From: a virus
DNA: 49,887 nt
Strand: one strand, 5' to 3'
Virus record (IMG/VR): IMGVR_UViG_3300038701_000394
Location: 1-49,887 of that record
Shown: in pieces, positions 33,012 through 39,906 of the stretch
How positions within the stretch are numbered: the stretch's first letter is position 1
Layout: each line of letters starts with the position of its first letter
Program-made: the position numbers and the translations under genes
The notes under the pieces: generated by a model
Told to the model about the DNA's origin: nothing
The model's input: the letters and a program-made list of their open reading frames with translations, nothing else
Databases searched by the model: none

Positions 33012-33905
33012 AGCATCACCTTCTTTACTATTTACTTTCGGGGTATATGTCACAGTCTTATCTACAGAGATAGGAATGCCGACAATTCTTGCTTGATCCC
33101 CGTCCAACCGGAAGGGAACCGTATAATATCCTTGATTAGTCTCGAATATACACTGGCTGCCTTGTAAATCAACAATGTTGATCCATTCAGCACCAATGAC
33201 TTCGTTTAACTGCTTGGTTAACTGCTCATATACTGCGTTAACCGATGGTGTTGCCGATGGTGCGGGATCAGCCATCTCGACATGCTCAATCTCGACCTTA
33301 TCACCCTCGGCATTCACAGCCATACCAACACCTTGATGTGGTTGCGCAGCACCTACGTTATCTAACAGTATAGCATCATGGTCAAATACCATGTTTCTAG
33401 CTATCCAATCGTACTTCTCGCCTTCTGCGTTCGTCTGAATACCGTCGGTAGACTCAATCTCTAACCACACGCCTGTGCTGGTGTGAATCGGTCGTGGATC
33501 ATCATTCGTTTCTAGCTCTTCGATACGATCCAGCAAACGTTTACCGCGCTCAGACTTCAATGCTTCCTGTACGTTAATATGTTTTTCAATATGTACACGG
33601 TTATCTTCACGAGTGACATTAACATTGAAAGCACCAGCATGGTAATTATGAATAGCATGGGGATCAGAAGCAGAAATAAAGTTGCCATCTTCATCTTTAG
33701 GGTGTTCGACGGGTGCGAGCGTTCGCTCCAAGGTCTTATAGGATTTTTCAATCTCTTCACCAGGATACAAGCCCCCATTCATCACCACATCATTAGGTAG
33801 CGTATAAGAACTCACAATAATGTGTTCAACGCCATTGATAGTTTCGCGCTTAACAGCGTCTTTCTTCACCGAGGAAGAACATAAAATCAGTTTACGCTTG
33901 CTCAT
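32583..33905 (-). CDS. DUF2213 prohead protease with fused scaffold
   Basis: A 440-residue protein. The N-terminal 250 or so residues are DUF2213 (LPNDVVMNGGLYPGEEIEKS, LAPVEHPKDEDGNFI, HTSTGVWLEIE), a U9/S78-like protease domain; the His in EHP and Ser in TSTGV are candidate catalytic residues. The C-terminal 140 residues are a helical, Lys/Glu-rich scaffold with a coiled coil (AEIVANAVKPLSDEVASLKT). An in-frame ATG at 33011 has an AGAAGG site seven bases upstream, so a free scaffold can probably be made. Confidence 0.78.
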   Translation of the reverse strand: MSKRKLILCSSSVKKDAVKRETINGVEHIIVSSYTLPNDVVMNGGLYPGEEIEKSYKTLERTLAPVEHPKDEDGNFISASDPHAIHNYHAGAFNVNVTREDNRVHIEKHINVQEALKSERGKRLLDRIEELETNDDPRPIHTSTGVWLEIESTDGIQTNAEGEKYDWIARNMVFDHDAILLDNVGAAQPHQGVGMAVNAEGDKVEIEHVEMADPAPSATPSVNAVYEQLTKQLNEVIGAEWINIVDLQGSQCIFETNQGYYTVPFRLDGDQARIVGIPISVDKTVTYTPKVNSKEGDAMKELLLNALADAGVKTEGLTDDQLLSEYNKLQANQSKGDDAGAKGDDLAEIVANAVKPLSDEVASLKTQLNANAENEKQQYVDVIVNSGKYTGLDADSAKMLPVEKLKEMAGNCGQSYGLPLVNHGDADANAALRAPTEMPK

Positions 33906-34758
33906 TTCTAGCGTCCTTAAATTGTTTCCGCTGACGTGGATCAGCTATTTCACCATCTTCATTAAATACAATACTTCGGATCGAACAGTAACAATTAATT
34001 TTGTTCGCACCAGTATTCCACCATTTTCGCTGTTGCTGAACAGTGTACACCTTATTATGACGTGCTGCATGATGTCGCCTGGTCGTGGGTATCAACGCAG
34101 ACTTATGCACCACCCCCATACCAACACCTGACAAACCTTCCAACTGCTCAACCGTGTTCAATCGAGCGTCAGTGTATGCCCTATTAACTTCTGTTCGAGC
34201 TATCCGCTTTGCGTTGCTCTCAGACACGCCGAACCTGTCTTTAATATTCTGCTTAATCTCGGTGGGCGTCAACGCACCCTTCATACCGTCATTAATCACC
34301 TGGAATACCGACTTAGCCGTATCTTGTCCAAGTGTCTTAATCAAACCGTAATTAACCGACTGTGCATCTCTCAGGCCGCTCAAATATTGCGGCGAATATA
34401 AAATCGGCTGCACTGTCACGGGTTCTTTAACAATTCTGTTGAAATCAGTGATTTCATCCAACACACCTTGTCGCCAAGGTAACTCAATCTGTGACTTATA
34501 CCACCAATCATGCGGCATCGTCTGTGACATCGTGCCTAATTCACCTTGCATGATGTCCAATATCGTCAACCATAGAAAATCGACATCATACTGATAAGCG
34601 TAGAACTTCTCACGAGCGTTCACAGCCGTCACAGGTATTGCTTTAAATTCTCGCAGAACCCGTTGCTGTGATCGTCTCAGACGCTTCCGTAACTTAGCGG
34701 TGGTATTCCGCACGTTACCGCGCTGACCATTCGGATCAGCTTTCGTCTTCCGACCCAT
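33892..34758 (-). CDS. Phage head morphogenesis protein (SPP1 gp7 / Mu gpF-like)
   Basis: A 288-residue protein starting MGRKTKADPNGQRGNVRNTT. A basic N-terminus is followed by a helical region and the family's C-terminal domain: AKRIARTEVNRAYTDARLNT, HKSALIPTTRRHHAARHNKV, then NCYCSIRSI (the conserved cysteine pair). This protein usually sits between portal and scaffold and is a minor internal head protein. Its start overlaps the portal end by 23 bases. Confidence 0.82.
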   Translation of the reverse strand: MGRKTKADPNGQRGNVRNTTAKLRKRLRRSQQRVLREFKAIPVTAVNAREKFYAYQYDVDFLWLTILDIMQGELGTMSQTMPHDWWYKSQIELPWRQGVLDEITDFNRIVKEPVTVQPILYSPQYLSGLRDAQSVNYGLIKTLGQDTAKSVFQVINDGMKGALTPTEIKQNIKDRFGVSESNAKRIARTEVNRAYTDARLNTVEQLEGLSGVGMGVVHKSALIPTTRRHHAARHNKVYTVQQQRKWWNTGANKINCYCSIRSIVFNEDGEIADPRQRKQFKDARNEQA

Positions 34759-36103
34759 CGCTCTCATCATCTTCTGGTTCAGGTTCTAACTCATCATCCA
34801 TCAGATCAGGTTCTTCGTCCGGTAAATCTTCACCCTTGAAACCGGCCTGCACACGTATCTCTTCGGCACCAAATACCATCGCACCACCGGACTGATAATT
34901 CTCTCGATTGATGTCAGCCATCTTACGTGCGTTCTCTAATTTTTCAGTCTTGGACAACGCCATCAAGTCATCCCAGTAAACTTCATAGTCACTGGATGGC
35001 AAAATACCGTACATAATCAGCCAATCAATCACATCGGTGACTAATTCACTAATGAAATTACCTCGACGGGAGTTAACCATTGACAAAAACGAGCGGGAGT
35101 CTTCGTTACTGGCCAGTCGTCCGGTCTGTTGACCTATGAGAATCGTTGACGGGATATTTACAGCAGCGGCAATATCATTCAATGCCGACATAAAAAACTG
35201 CTCAGGGTTAATCATGCTCGCCTGTAACACTTTCGGGTCCAACCCTGGTGTCCACAGTCCTCGTCTCGATCTATCCTTCTGGAACTCATCGTACTTGTCG
35301 TTGAACTTATCCAACAATTCTTTATTTACGTTCGCACTAGCAATATCTTTCAACTCGAACACAATTGTCTGTGATGCGTTCTTATAAAATCCTTCACCAC
35401 CGGCACCGATGATCTTACGCAAGTCCATTAACGAGTTATAACCCGCTTCAAGCACTGGCGTTCCGTAAATCGACCCATCATCTGCACCTTCCGCAGCCAT
35501 GATCAACCGTGACGGATGAATACTGAATGAATTATTATCCTTCTCGTTACGATTACCAACACTACCACTATTAAACTGGTACATTGTGGGTTGACCGTAA
35601 GTCTCTGACATCGGGTCTTGGTCTGTTTCAAGTACCTTCAACTGACCTTCGTACAACGGTATCATCTGCACCAGCGACTTAGTACCGGACAATTTACCAG
35701 CAATCGGCTTATGTGGGGGCTTGTTATCACGTACTCGCATGAACATACCGGCATATCGACCGACACGCTGTCTGGTGTCCAGACCTTTCACACGATGCCA
35801 CAGGTTCGTTTCCCTGACTAACTCATCCAGTGCATTATTAAACGCCTCATTCTCACTCTCGACCACAGGGGGAGTCATCCATGACGCATCAACGGGGAGG
35901 TCAATAATATTTTTAGCAACACCGAAACGGCGATACATATTCCAGAAATGAGAGAATTGCAGAGAACCAGGATAACCGAAATCAGCATAGATATTGTGCA
36001 TTGTATCGGCGTAGTCATATCCACCGCTAATAGCAGATGCTATACGACTTCGGAGGGTATCAGCACTAGCGTTAGCGTTAACGCGAATTCGAGGTTTTGT
36101 CAT
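34736..36103 (-). CDS. Portal protein (DUF1073 type)
   Basis: A protein of about 455 residues. DADTMHNIYADFGYPGSLQF-type start (actual YADTMHNIYADFGYP), FSHFWNMYRRFGVAKNIIDL, ASWMTPPVVES, LVQMIPLYEGQLKVLE, IIGAGGEGFYKNASQTIVF, STILIGQQTGRLASNEDSRS and FISELVTDVIDWLIMYGILP match DUF1073/Mu gp29-like portal proteins. The acidic C-terminus (PDLMDDELEPEPEDDESD) is typical. The start could be ATG 36118 or 36103; neither has a clear ribosome site, and the promoter at 36114-36141 would give a very short leader. First gene of the leftward late operon. Confidence 0.83.
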   Translation of the reverse strand: MTKPRIRVNANASADTLRSRIASAISGGYDYADTMHNIYADFGYPGSLQFSHFWNMYRRFGVAKNIIDLPVDASWMTPPVVESENEAFNNALDELVRETNLWHRVKGLDTRQRVGRYAGMFMRVRDNKPPHKPIAGKLSGTKSLVQMIPLYEGQLKVLETDQDPMSETYGQPTMYQFNSGSVGNRNEKDNNSFSIHPSRLIMAAEGADDGSIYGTPVLEAGYNSLMDLRKIIGAGGEGFYKNASQTIVFELKDIASANVNKELLDKFNDKYDEFQKDRSRRGLWTPGLDPKVLQASMINPEQFFMSALNDIAAAVNIPSTILIGQQTGRLASNEDSRSFLSMVNSRRGNFISELVTDVIDWLIMYGILPSSDYEVYWDDLMALSKTEKLENARKMADINRENYQSGGAMVFGAEEIRVQAGFKGEDLPDEEPDLMDDELEPEPEDDESDGSEDES

Positions 36104-36113
36104 AATACTACGA

Positions 36114-36141
36114 ATCATAGCATGTACATGGTGGAATGCAA
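36114..36141 (-). promoter_or_regulatory. Candidate late leftward promoter
   Basis: On the minus strand, -35 TTGCAT (36141-36136), a 16-base spacer and -10 TATGAT (36119-36114). The transcript would begin about 36107, leaving an almost leaderless portal start at 36103. It is divergent from the rightward promoter at 36155. Confidence 0.4.
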
Positions 36142-36154
36142 CACACGATAACTG

Positions 36155-36183
36155 TTGACATAACCGTCAGCATAGAATAAACT
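36155..36183 (+). promoter_or_regulatory. Rightward promoter with shared spacer element
   Basis: -35 TTGACA (36155-36160), a 17-base spacer and -10 TAAACT (36178-36183). The spacer contains CGTCAGCATAGAA, a close match to the element at the 47048 and 38613 sites. It drives the 36218-38094 genes. Confidence 0.7.
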
Positions 36184-36217
36184 GTTTCGTACTGAATAAA
36201 TAAACGGGAGAACAGAT

Positions 36218-36277
36218 ATGACATTAGCAGTTTTAGGTTTCGCAATCGGTATCGTTATTGGAGTATATGGACGATGA
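36218..36277 (+). CDS. Micropeptide (19 aa), single membrane helix
   Basis: The ATG follows GGGAG at seven bases. The peptide MTLAVLGFAIGIVIGVYGR is a glycine-zipper-like hydrophobic helix. Its stop overlaps the next start (ATGA), so it is translationally coupled to the Ala-rich protein. It may also act as a leader peptide for that gene. Confidence 0.5.
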   Translation: MTLAVLGFAIGIVIGVYGR

Positions 36278-36876
36278 AACAGATAATGATTAGTACAAAC
36301 ATGATAGCAGTTCACGATCCTTGTGATGATTTTCAATTACTGCTTAACCATCTTGAGCAAGATGAACCTAACGATGAAATGTTTCCATTAGTTAATGCGC
36401 TAGAGTCAAATTCGCTTGATGATGTGTTATGGGCAACACAGTGTTTACCTGAATACAACATACTGTGGCAGCGTTATGCCTGGTGGTGTGCTAAGCAAGT
36501 TGAACATTTAACAGAAGACAGACGGGTTCATGATTGTCTTAATGTTGTCAATAAATATATCAGAGGCGAGGTGACAGACGAAGAACTGATTGATGCTTAT
36601 GCTGCTGCTCATGCCGCTCATGTTGCTGCTGCTCATGCTGCTGCTCATGCTGCTCGTGCTCGTGCTCGTGCTTATGCTGATGCTGCTGCTTATGCTGCTC
36701 GTGCTACTAATGATGCTGCTGATGCTGATGCTCATGCTGCTGCTCGTGCTGCTGCTCATGCTGCTGCTCATGCTGCTAATGATGCTGCTGCTCGTGCTGC
36801 TGCTTATGTTGCTGCTTATGCTGCTCAAAAAGAAAAACTAATACAAATCCTTAACGCAGGAGAGTGGGTAGAATAA
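36274..36876 (+). CDS. Immunity-protein-like phage protein with Ala-rich repeat tail
   Basis: A 200-residue protein. The first 110 residues (LLNHLEQDEPNDEMFPLVNA, DVLWATQCLPEYNILWQRYA, WWCAKQVEHLTED, RGEVTDEELIDAYAAA) match phage and bacterial proteins labelled putative immunity protein. Residues about 110-185 are a low-complexity Ala tract with His, Arg, Asp and Tyr (AAHAAHVAAAHAAAHAARA), made of GCT codon runs. A short helical end follows (KEKLIQILNAGEW). Function unknown; the repeat probably forms a long helix of variable length. Confidence 0.65.
   Translation: MKQIMISTNMIAVHDPCDDFQLLLNHLEQDEPNDEMFPLVNALESNSLDDVLWATQCLPEYNILWQRYAWWCAKQVEHLTEDRRVHDCLNVVNKYIRGEVTDEELIDAYAAAHAAHVAAAHAAAHAARARARAYADAAAYAARATNDAADADAHAAARAAAHAAAHAANDAAARAAAYVAAYAAQKEKLIQILNAGEWVE
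36590..36830 (+). repeat. GCT-rich trinucleotide repeat tract
   Basis: About 240 bases of imperfect GCT repeats interspersed with CAT, CGT, TAT and GAT codons, inside the 36274 gene. Third positions are almost all T. All six frames are open across part of it, creating long false frames (Met/Leu-rich and Ser/Ile-rich). Confidence 0.85.
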
Positions 36877-37142
36877 TGAGCAGATTAATACTGGACGGGA
36901 AAGAACTTCACCTTGAGATCACGCATATATCGGCTAAGTTTCCTTACTTCGAGTTACAAGCGTACATGCACGAAGAATGGGACAAACTGTTAGAATATTG
37001 TGCTGCACGAACGCTATTCGAAGACATTCATATCATTCATCCTGACGGTGATACCGTAATGCTGAACAATTGCCTCATCACAGGGGTTACGGTCACTGGT
37101 ACGCCGGCAGCTGTTTCAATTACATTGGAGATTGCACCATGA
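36876..37142 (+). CDS. Hypothetical protein (88 aa)
   Basis: ATG 36876 overlaps the previous stop (TAATG). It starts MSRLILDGKELHLEITHISA, then FPYFELQAYMHEEWDKLLEY, ending in VTVTGTPAAVSITLEIAP. It looks like a small alpha/beta protein; no family. Coupled on both sides in a run of four genes. Confidence 0.6.
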   Translation: MSRLILDGKELHLEITHISAKFPYFELQAYMHEEWDKLLEYCAARTLFEDIHIIHPDGDTVMLNNCLITGVTVTGTPAAVSITLEIAP

Positions 37143-37405
37143 CCGATGCACTTGACCTTGGTAAAGCAATTAAACAAACGGAGCGTAATATATATCTGGA
37201 AATCACGAACATCGTGGAGCGTGAACTGAACGATCTTCACAATCGTACAGGGTTAGAGATTGATGGCATGGGTGTTTCGCTCACGTACTCTCAGTCATTA
37301 GCTCAAAGACGCAGGGACTATAAATTATATGATGTTAATATCGATGTCTCGATCCCTAAACCCTTTATTACCAATACACTGGAGGAAGAACCGTATGCGT
37401 TCTAA
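37139..37405 (+). CDS. Hypothetical protein (88 aa)
   Basis: ATG 37139, with GGAG eight bases upstream, overlaps the previous gene. MTDALDLGKAIKQTERNIYL is followed by EITNIVERELNDLHNRTGLE and DYKLYDVNIDVSIPKPF. Length and spacing suggest an alpha/beta protein. No family recognised. Confidence 0.6.
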   Translation: MTDALDLGKAIKQTERNIYLEITNIVERELNDLHNRTGLEIDGMGVSLTYSQSLAQRRRDYKLYDVNIDVSIPKPFITNTLEEEPYAF

Positions 37406-37898
37406 ATTACTTGAGACTGTTGTTGGTGTGAGCGTGACTATCATACTTGCATGGACTGTTGCGGGTTCGGTACGTGCTGAACCTACCGGACGGGTGGAAC
37501 TCGTTCGGGTTTATGATGGTGATACATTCTATGTGAACGTGGACGGATGGCCTGACATTATCGGCACTAACATAGGTATCCGTATCAACGGTGTGGACAC
37601 ACCGGAACTCAGAGGTACCAAATGTGATCGTGAGCGGGAACTCGGTTACGTGGCCAGGGATTATGTTCACAGGCATCTGCGAGGTGCTGACCGTATCGAA
37701 CTACGTGATATGCAACGTGGTAAATATTTCCGTATCGTTGCTGACGTTCATGTTGATGGCGTCCGTGTGGCTGATTTACTTATCGGTCACGGTCTTGCTG
37801 TCCCTTATGATGGTGGTACTAAAACTCATGACTGGTGCATACCGCCAGTGCAACCACAGGAGACTCCACATGTCCCTCATTCGCAGCAGCAACGCTGA
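37395..37898 (+). CDS. Secreted staphylococcal-nuclease-like (SNase/TNase) protein
   Basis: A 167-residue protein starting at ATG 37395 (GGAGG nine bases upstream). Residues 1-28 are a signal peptide: basic start, hydrophobic VVGVSVTIILAWTVAG, cleavage probably after VRA. The mature part is an SNase domain: VRVYDGDTFYVNV (Asp pair), IRINGVDTPELRG (R63, D68, E71 equivalent to R35, D40, E43 of nuclease) and RGKYFRIVADV (second catalytic Arg). It would hydrolyse DNA or RNA in the periplasm or outside. Why a phage exports a nuclease is unclear: host DNA scavenging, exclusion of rival phage DNA, or virion use. Confidence 0.82.
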   Translation: MRSKLLETVVGVSVTIILAWTVAGSVRAEPTGRVELVRVYDGDTFYVNVDGWPDIIGTNIGIRINGVDTPELRGTKCDRERELGYVARDYVHRHLRGADRIELRDMQRGKYFRIVADVHVDGVRVADLLIGHGLAVPYDGGTKTHDWCIPPVQPQETPHVPHSQQQR

Positions 37899-38094
37899 TA
37901 AACGCTGTAATGCTTGTGGTGTGGTAAAACCACTTGATCAATTCTATCGAAACAACGCTACACTAGATGGACGGACCACTCGGTGCCGTGTATGTGTCCG
38001 TGGTGCAGCGTCACCGGACAGATCATTCAGTCCGGTGACGCTTCGTGCTGACCCTATTAACCGCTTTCTTACTGAACCACTAATCCAGCCTTGA
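37870..38094 (+). CDS. Small zinc-finger protein (74 aa)
   Basis: ATG 37870 with AGGAG seven bases upstream, overlapping the nuclease gene end. KRCNACGVVKPLDQFYRNN and TRCRVCVRG form a CxxC...CxxC zinc finger of the kind found alone or next to HNH domains in phages. The C-terminal tail is encoded across a 13-base-pair inverted repeat (38007-38042). Function unknown; DNA or RNA binding likely. Confidence 0.6.
   Translation: MSLIRSSNADKRCNACGVVKPLDQFYRNNATLDGRTTRCRVCVRGAASPDRSFSPVTLRADPINRFLTEPLIQP
38007..38042. other. Strong hairpin inside coding end
   Basis: AGCGTCACCGGAC (38007-38019) and GTCCGGTGACGCT (38030-38042) are perfect inverted repeats with a 10-base loop, 13 base pairs, mostly G+C. 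No T-run on either side. It sits near the ends of two converging genes, so it may stop or slow transcription from one or both sides. Confidence 0.6.
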
Positions 38095-38596
38095 GTTGAA
38101 ACAATTCATACCACTGAATGGGCATGTCCGCATGTCCCTTCTCCCAATCTGTCCACTGGGCCGCTGTACTATAAATCAAAGCACCAGCGGTATACGTGTC
38201 AATCTTCAACCCCTTTCTTACACTTGCTAACCAGCTTGCACTCGGACCACCGGCTAACCTGAGACCACGGTGATTCTTTTTCAGCATCATCAATTCAAAT
38301 ATCTGGTACGGCATCGCAGTCACGCCTCTCTCGACATCCTTATACGAACTCTGGCTGATATGTAATAACTTAGACAATTTAGCCACGCCGGTTCCCTGTG
38401 CTTCTCTCAGCTTGCTCACCTGGGCCGCTGTGGGTGTCAATGATTCCTGATATTCCATTGTGTAAAACGTACTGTGATACGACTCTAATGATCTACCGGC
38501 AGCTAACCATCGCATCCTTAATGTATACATATCTCTTACATTTGTTCGTGGTAAACCTTCGACATCATAACTGCCTGACGCTGTTGAAACCTTCAT
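38069..38596 (-). CDS. XRE-like regulator with two helix-turn-helix domains
   Basis: A 175-residue protein starting at ATG 38596 (GGAGG upstream). Two segments each look like an XRE-type HTH: TGVAKLSKLLHISQSSYKDV + ERGVTAMPYQIFELMML, and TYTAGALIYSTAAQWTDWEK + GHADMPIQWYELFQL. The shared end (MP-x-Q-x-x-x-L) shows they arose by duplication. No protease or dimerisation domain is visible. A tandem HTH protein would bind an asymmetric site, and two copies of an asymmetric 16-base element lie directly upstream (38619-38693), so autoregulation is likely (inference). Confidence 0.65.
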   Translation of the reverse strand: MKVSTASGSYDVEGLPRTNVRDMYTLRMRWLAAGRSLESYHSTFYTMEYQESLTPTAAQVSKLREAQGTGVAKLSKLLHISQSSYKDVERGVTAMPYQIFELMMLKKNHRGLRLAGGPSASWLASVRKGLKIDTYTAGALIYSTAAQWTDWEKGHADMPIQWYELFQLKAGLVVQ

Positions 38597-38612
38597 AATA
38601 ACCTCCAAACCG

Positions 38613-38640
38613 TTGACGAACCGTCAGTATGACATAACTT
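38613..38640 (+). promoter_or_regulatory. Promoter/operator with shared spacer element
   Basis: TTGACG (38613-38618), a 16-base spacer and TAACTT (38635-38640) on the plus strand, with CGTCAGTATGACA in the spacer. It overlaps the leader of the two-HTH gene on the other strand, so it may act as an operator for that gene, a rightward promoter, or both. Confidence 0.5.
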
Positions 38641-38677
38641 TTAAAACTCTTCCACCCCTCTTCAGATCTGTTGACTT

Positions 38678-38693
38678 ATGTTATGCTGACGAA
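38678..38693 (-). promoter_or_regulatory. Operator-like element upstream of the two-HTH gene
   Basis: The minus strand reads CGTCAGCATAACATAA, the best match to the shared element. In the register used by the other promoters, its -10 would be TAAGTC with a poor -35. A related half-site, CAGCATTTATG, lies near 38707-38717. It probably covers the promoter of the 38596 gene. Confidence 0.5.
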
Positions 38694-39184
38694 GGTAACT
38701 TTATAACATAAATGCTGATCTGCCCACACCCGAACCAAACCCGTTCGGGTACGAAGTACGGGTCCCCTTGTGGCAGTAAGGCCACAGAGCAATTGTTGCG
38801 CTTAAAATTCCCGAACCGAACCCATTCCGTTCCAGAATTGCCTTAAACCGTTTACTTTACACTATATATACCTCTTTTCTTTATTTTCTATTATAAAAGT
38901 AAGGGGAGTAAAGGAATAGTAAGTAAAATAAAGGAAAAACAATAACTTGTGGTGTCCCGCAAGTCCGGTACAAGTATGTTGAAGTGTGGGCATATCGGAA
39001 AAAACCTTTTAAAATCAACGCTAATGGTACAGGGAACCACCTTGTGACTGTTGTGGTGGTACTGTGAACTCACTTCGTGTTATCCTTGATTCTGCGGATA
39101 GGTTAGCTACTGAAAGCATTCGACACCCATCGAGTGTTTCCGCTTCAAATCAAACAATGGGTTCTCTGTGGGAGGAGATTTATC
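38694..39184. other. Structured intergenic region, no gene seen
   Basis: It contains hairpins ACCCGAAC...GTTCGGGT (about 38737-38759), TGTGGC...GCCACA (about 38770-38787) and ACCACC...GGTGGT (about 39036-39060). CCCGAACCRAACCC occurs twice. A very A+T-rich, purine-skewed stretch runs about 38855-38945. Short open frames on either strand have no ribosome site or known motif. Candidates: replication origin or non-coding RNA. Confidence 0.45.
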
Positions 39185-39601
39185 ATGCGTAGCGTTAATG
39201 GCGAGAGACATCCTGAACTGAATTTCCCTTTGTGTGTTTACTGTGGCGACCCTGCGTGTTCGAAAGACCATGTGCCGCCGATCAGCAGAGTCGATGATTA
39301 TCTATCGCTTGGCTTGCGCCGTGAAGTATTCATCAAAGTTCCGAGTTGCTTGTCATGTAACAAAATGCTCGGTGATTCTCTACAGGATAATTTCCTTGAT
39401 CGTGTTGAAGTGCTCAAAGGCAAAATGTTCGTCAAGTGGTGCAAGATGATTGGGTGGGTTGAATGGGATGATGACGAGCTTGAAGAACTCGGTGTAAATT
39501 TACGTTCTCATGTCGTTGTTTCACTCGATAAACAATACCATGTGATTAAGCGTTACGAATATTACTCAGGCGTGGACATCATTCTTGATATGATCGACTA
39601 A
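39185..39601 (+). CDS. HNH-endonuclease-like protein
   Basis: A 138-residue protein; ATG 39185 follows GGAGGAGA. LCVYCGDPACSKDHVPPISR holds the first CxxC and the DHxPP of an HNH-like beta-beta-alpha metal fold, and VPSCLSCNKMLGDSL the second CxxCN. The rest is helical. HNH-type proteins of this form are common free-standing phage genes; this one could be a homing or packaging-associated nuclease. A catalytic second His is not obvious, so activity is uncertain. Confidence 0.65.
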   Translation: MRSVNGERHPELNFPLCVYCGDPACSKDHVPPISRVDDYLSLGLRREVFIKVPSCLSCNKMLGDSLQDNFLDRVEVLKGKMFVKWCKMIGWVEWDDDELEELGVNLRSHVVVSLDKQYHVIKRYEYYSGVDIILDMID

Positions 39602-39906
39602 AGTGTTGACTTAACCATCTGGAAAAATTTGACGGAAATTTGCGGGGGAAACTCGGGGCTTCTGAGACCGATTTCCAGCGCGAACACCCTGGGGGTGCCA
39701 CCCCAAATCGAATTAGCTCGAAAAAGCCCGTGACAAGCTTCTCAGGAAGTCTCAGAGTATCGTTTGGCCATCATCATCGACACCAGTATTAAACGCTTGC
39801 AAATATCTTTACTTTTTGGGTATACTCTAATGAGACAAAAACGAGCCACCGTGAATACTGGCTCACAACACCACAAAAACCATGTACTGCTGAGGTCTAT
39901 ACCCTA
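39602..39906. other. Intergenic region with possible recombinase sites
   Basis: No gene. A GGGGT...ACCCC mini-hairpin lies near 39690-39705. TATACTCTAATGAGA (39821-39835) and TATACCCTAATGAGA (39898-39912) are direct repeats with one mismatch; the second contains the start codon of the serine recombinase. GAGCCA...TGGCTC (39843-39864) forms a hairpin between them. This layout could be a recombinase binding or crossover region. Confidence 0.5.
39797..39826 (+). promoter_or_regulatory. Promoter of the serine recombinase gene
   Basis: -35 TTGCAA (39797-39802), an 18-base spacer and -10 TATACT (39821-39826). The -10 lies in the first of the two direct repeats, so binding of the recombinase there would repress its own gene. 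Confidence 0.55.

Noticed and set aside
36508-36841. Minus-strand Ser/Ile-rich and plus-strand Met/Leu-rich frames over the GCT repeat
   Set aside because: By-products of the trinucleotide repeat inside the 36274 gene; low complexity only.
38891-39073. 60-codon minus-strand frame in the structured intergenic region
   Set aside because: Leu/Ile-rich end arises from the purine-run stretch; no ribosome site and no family pattern.
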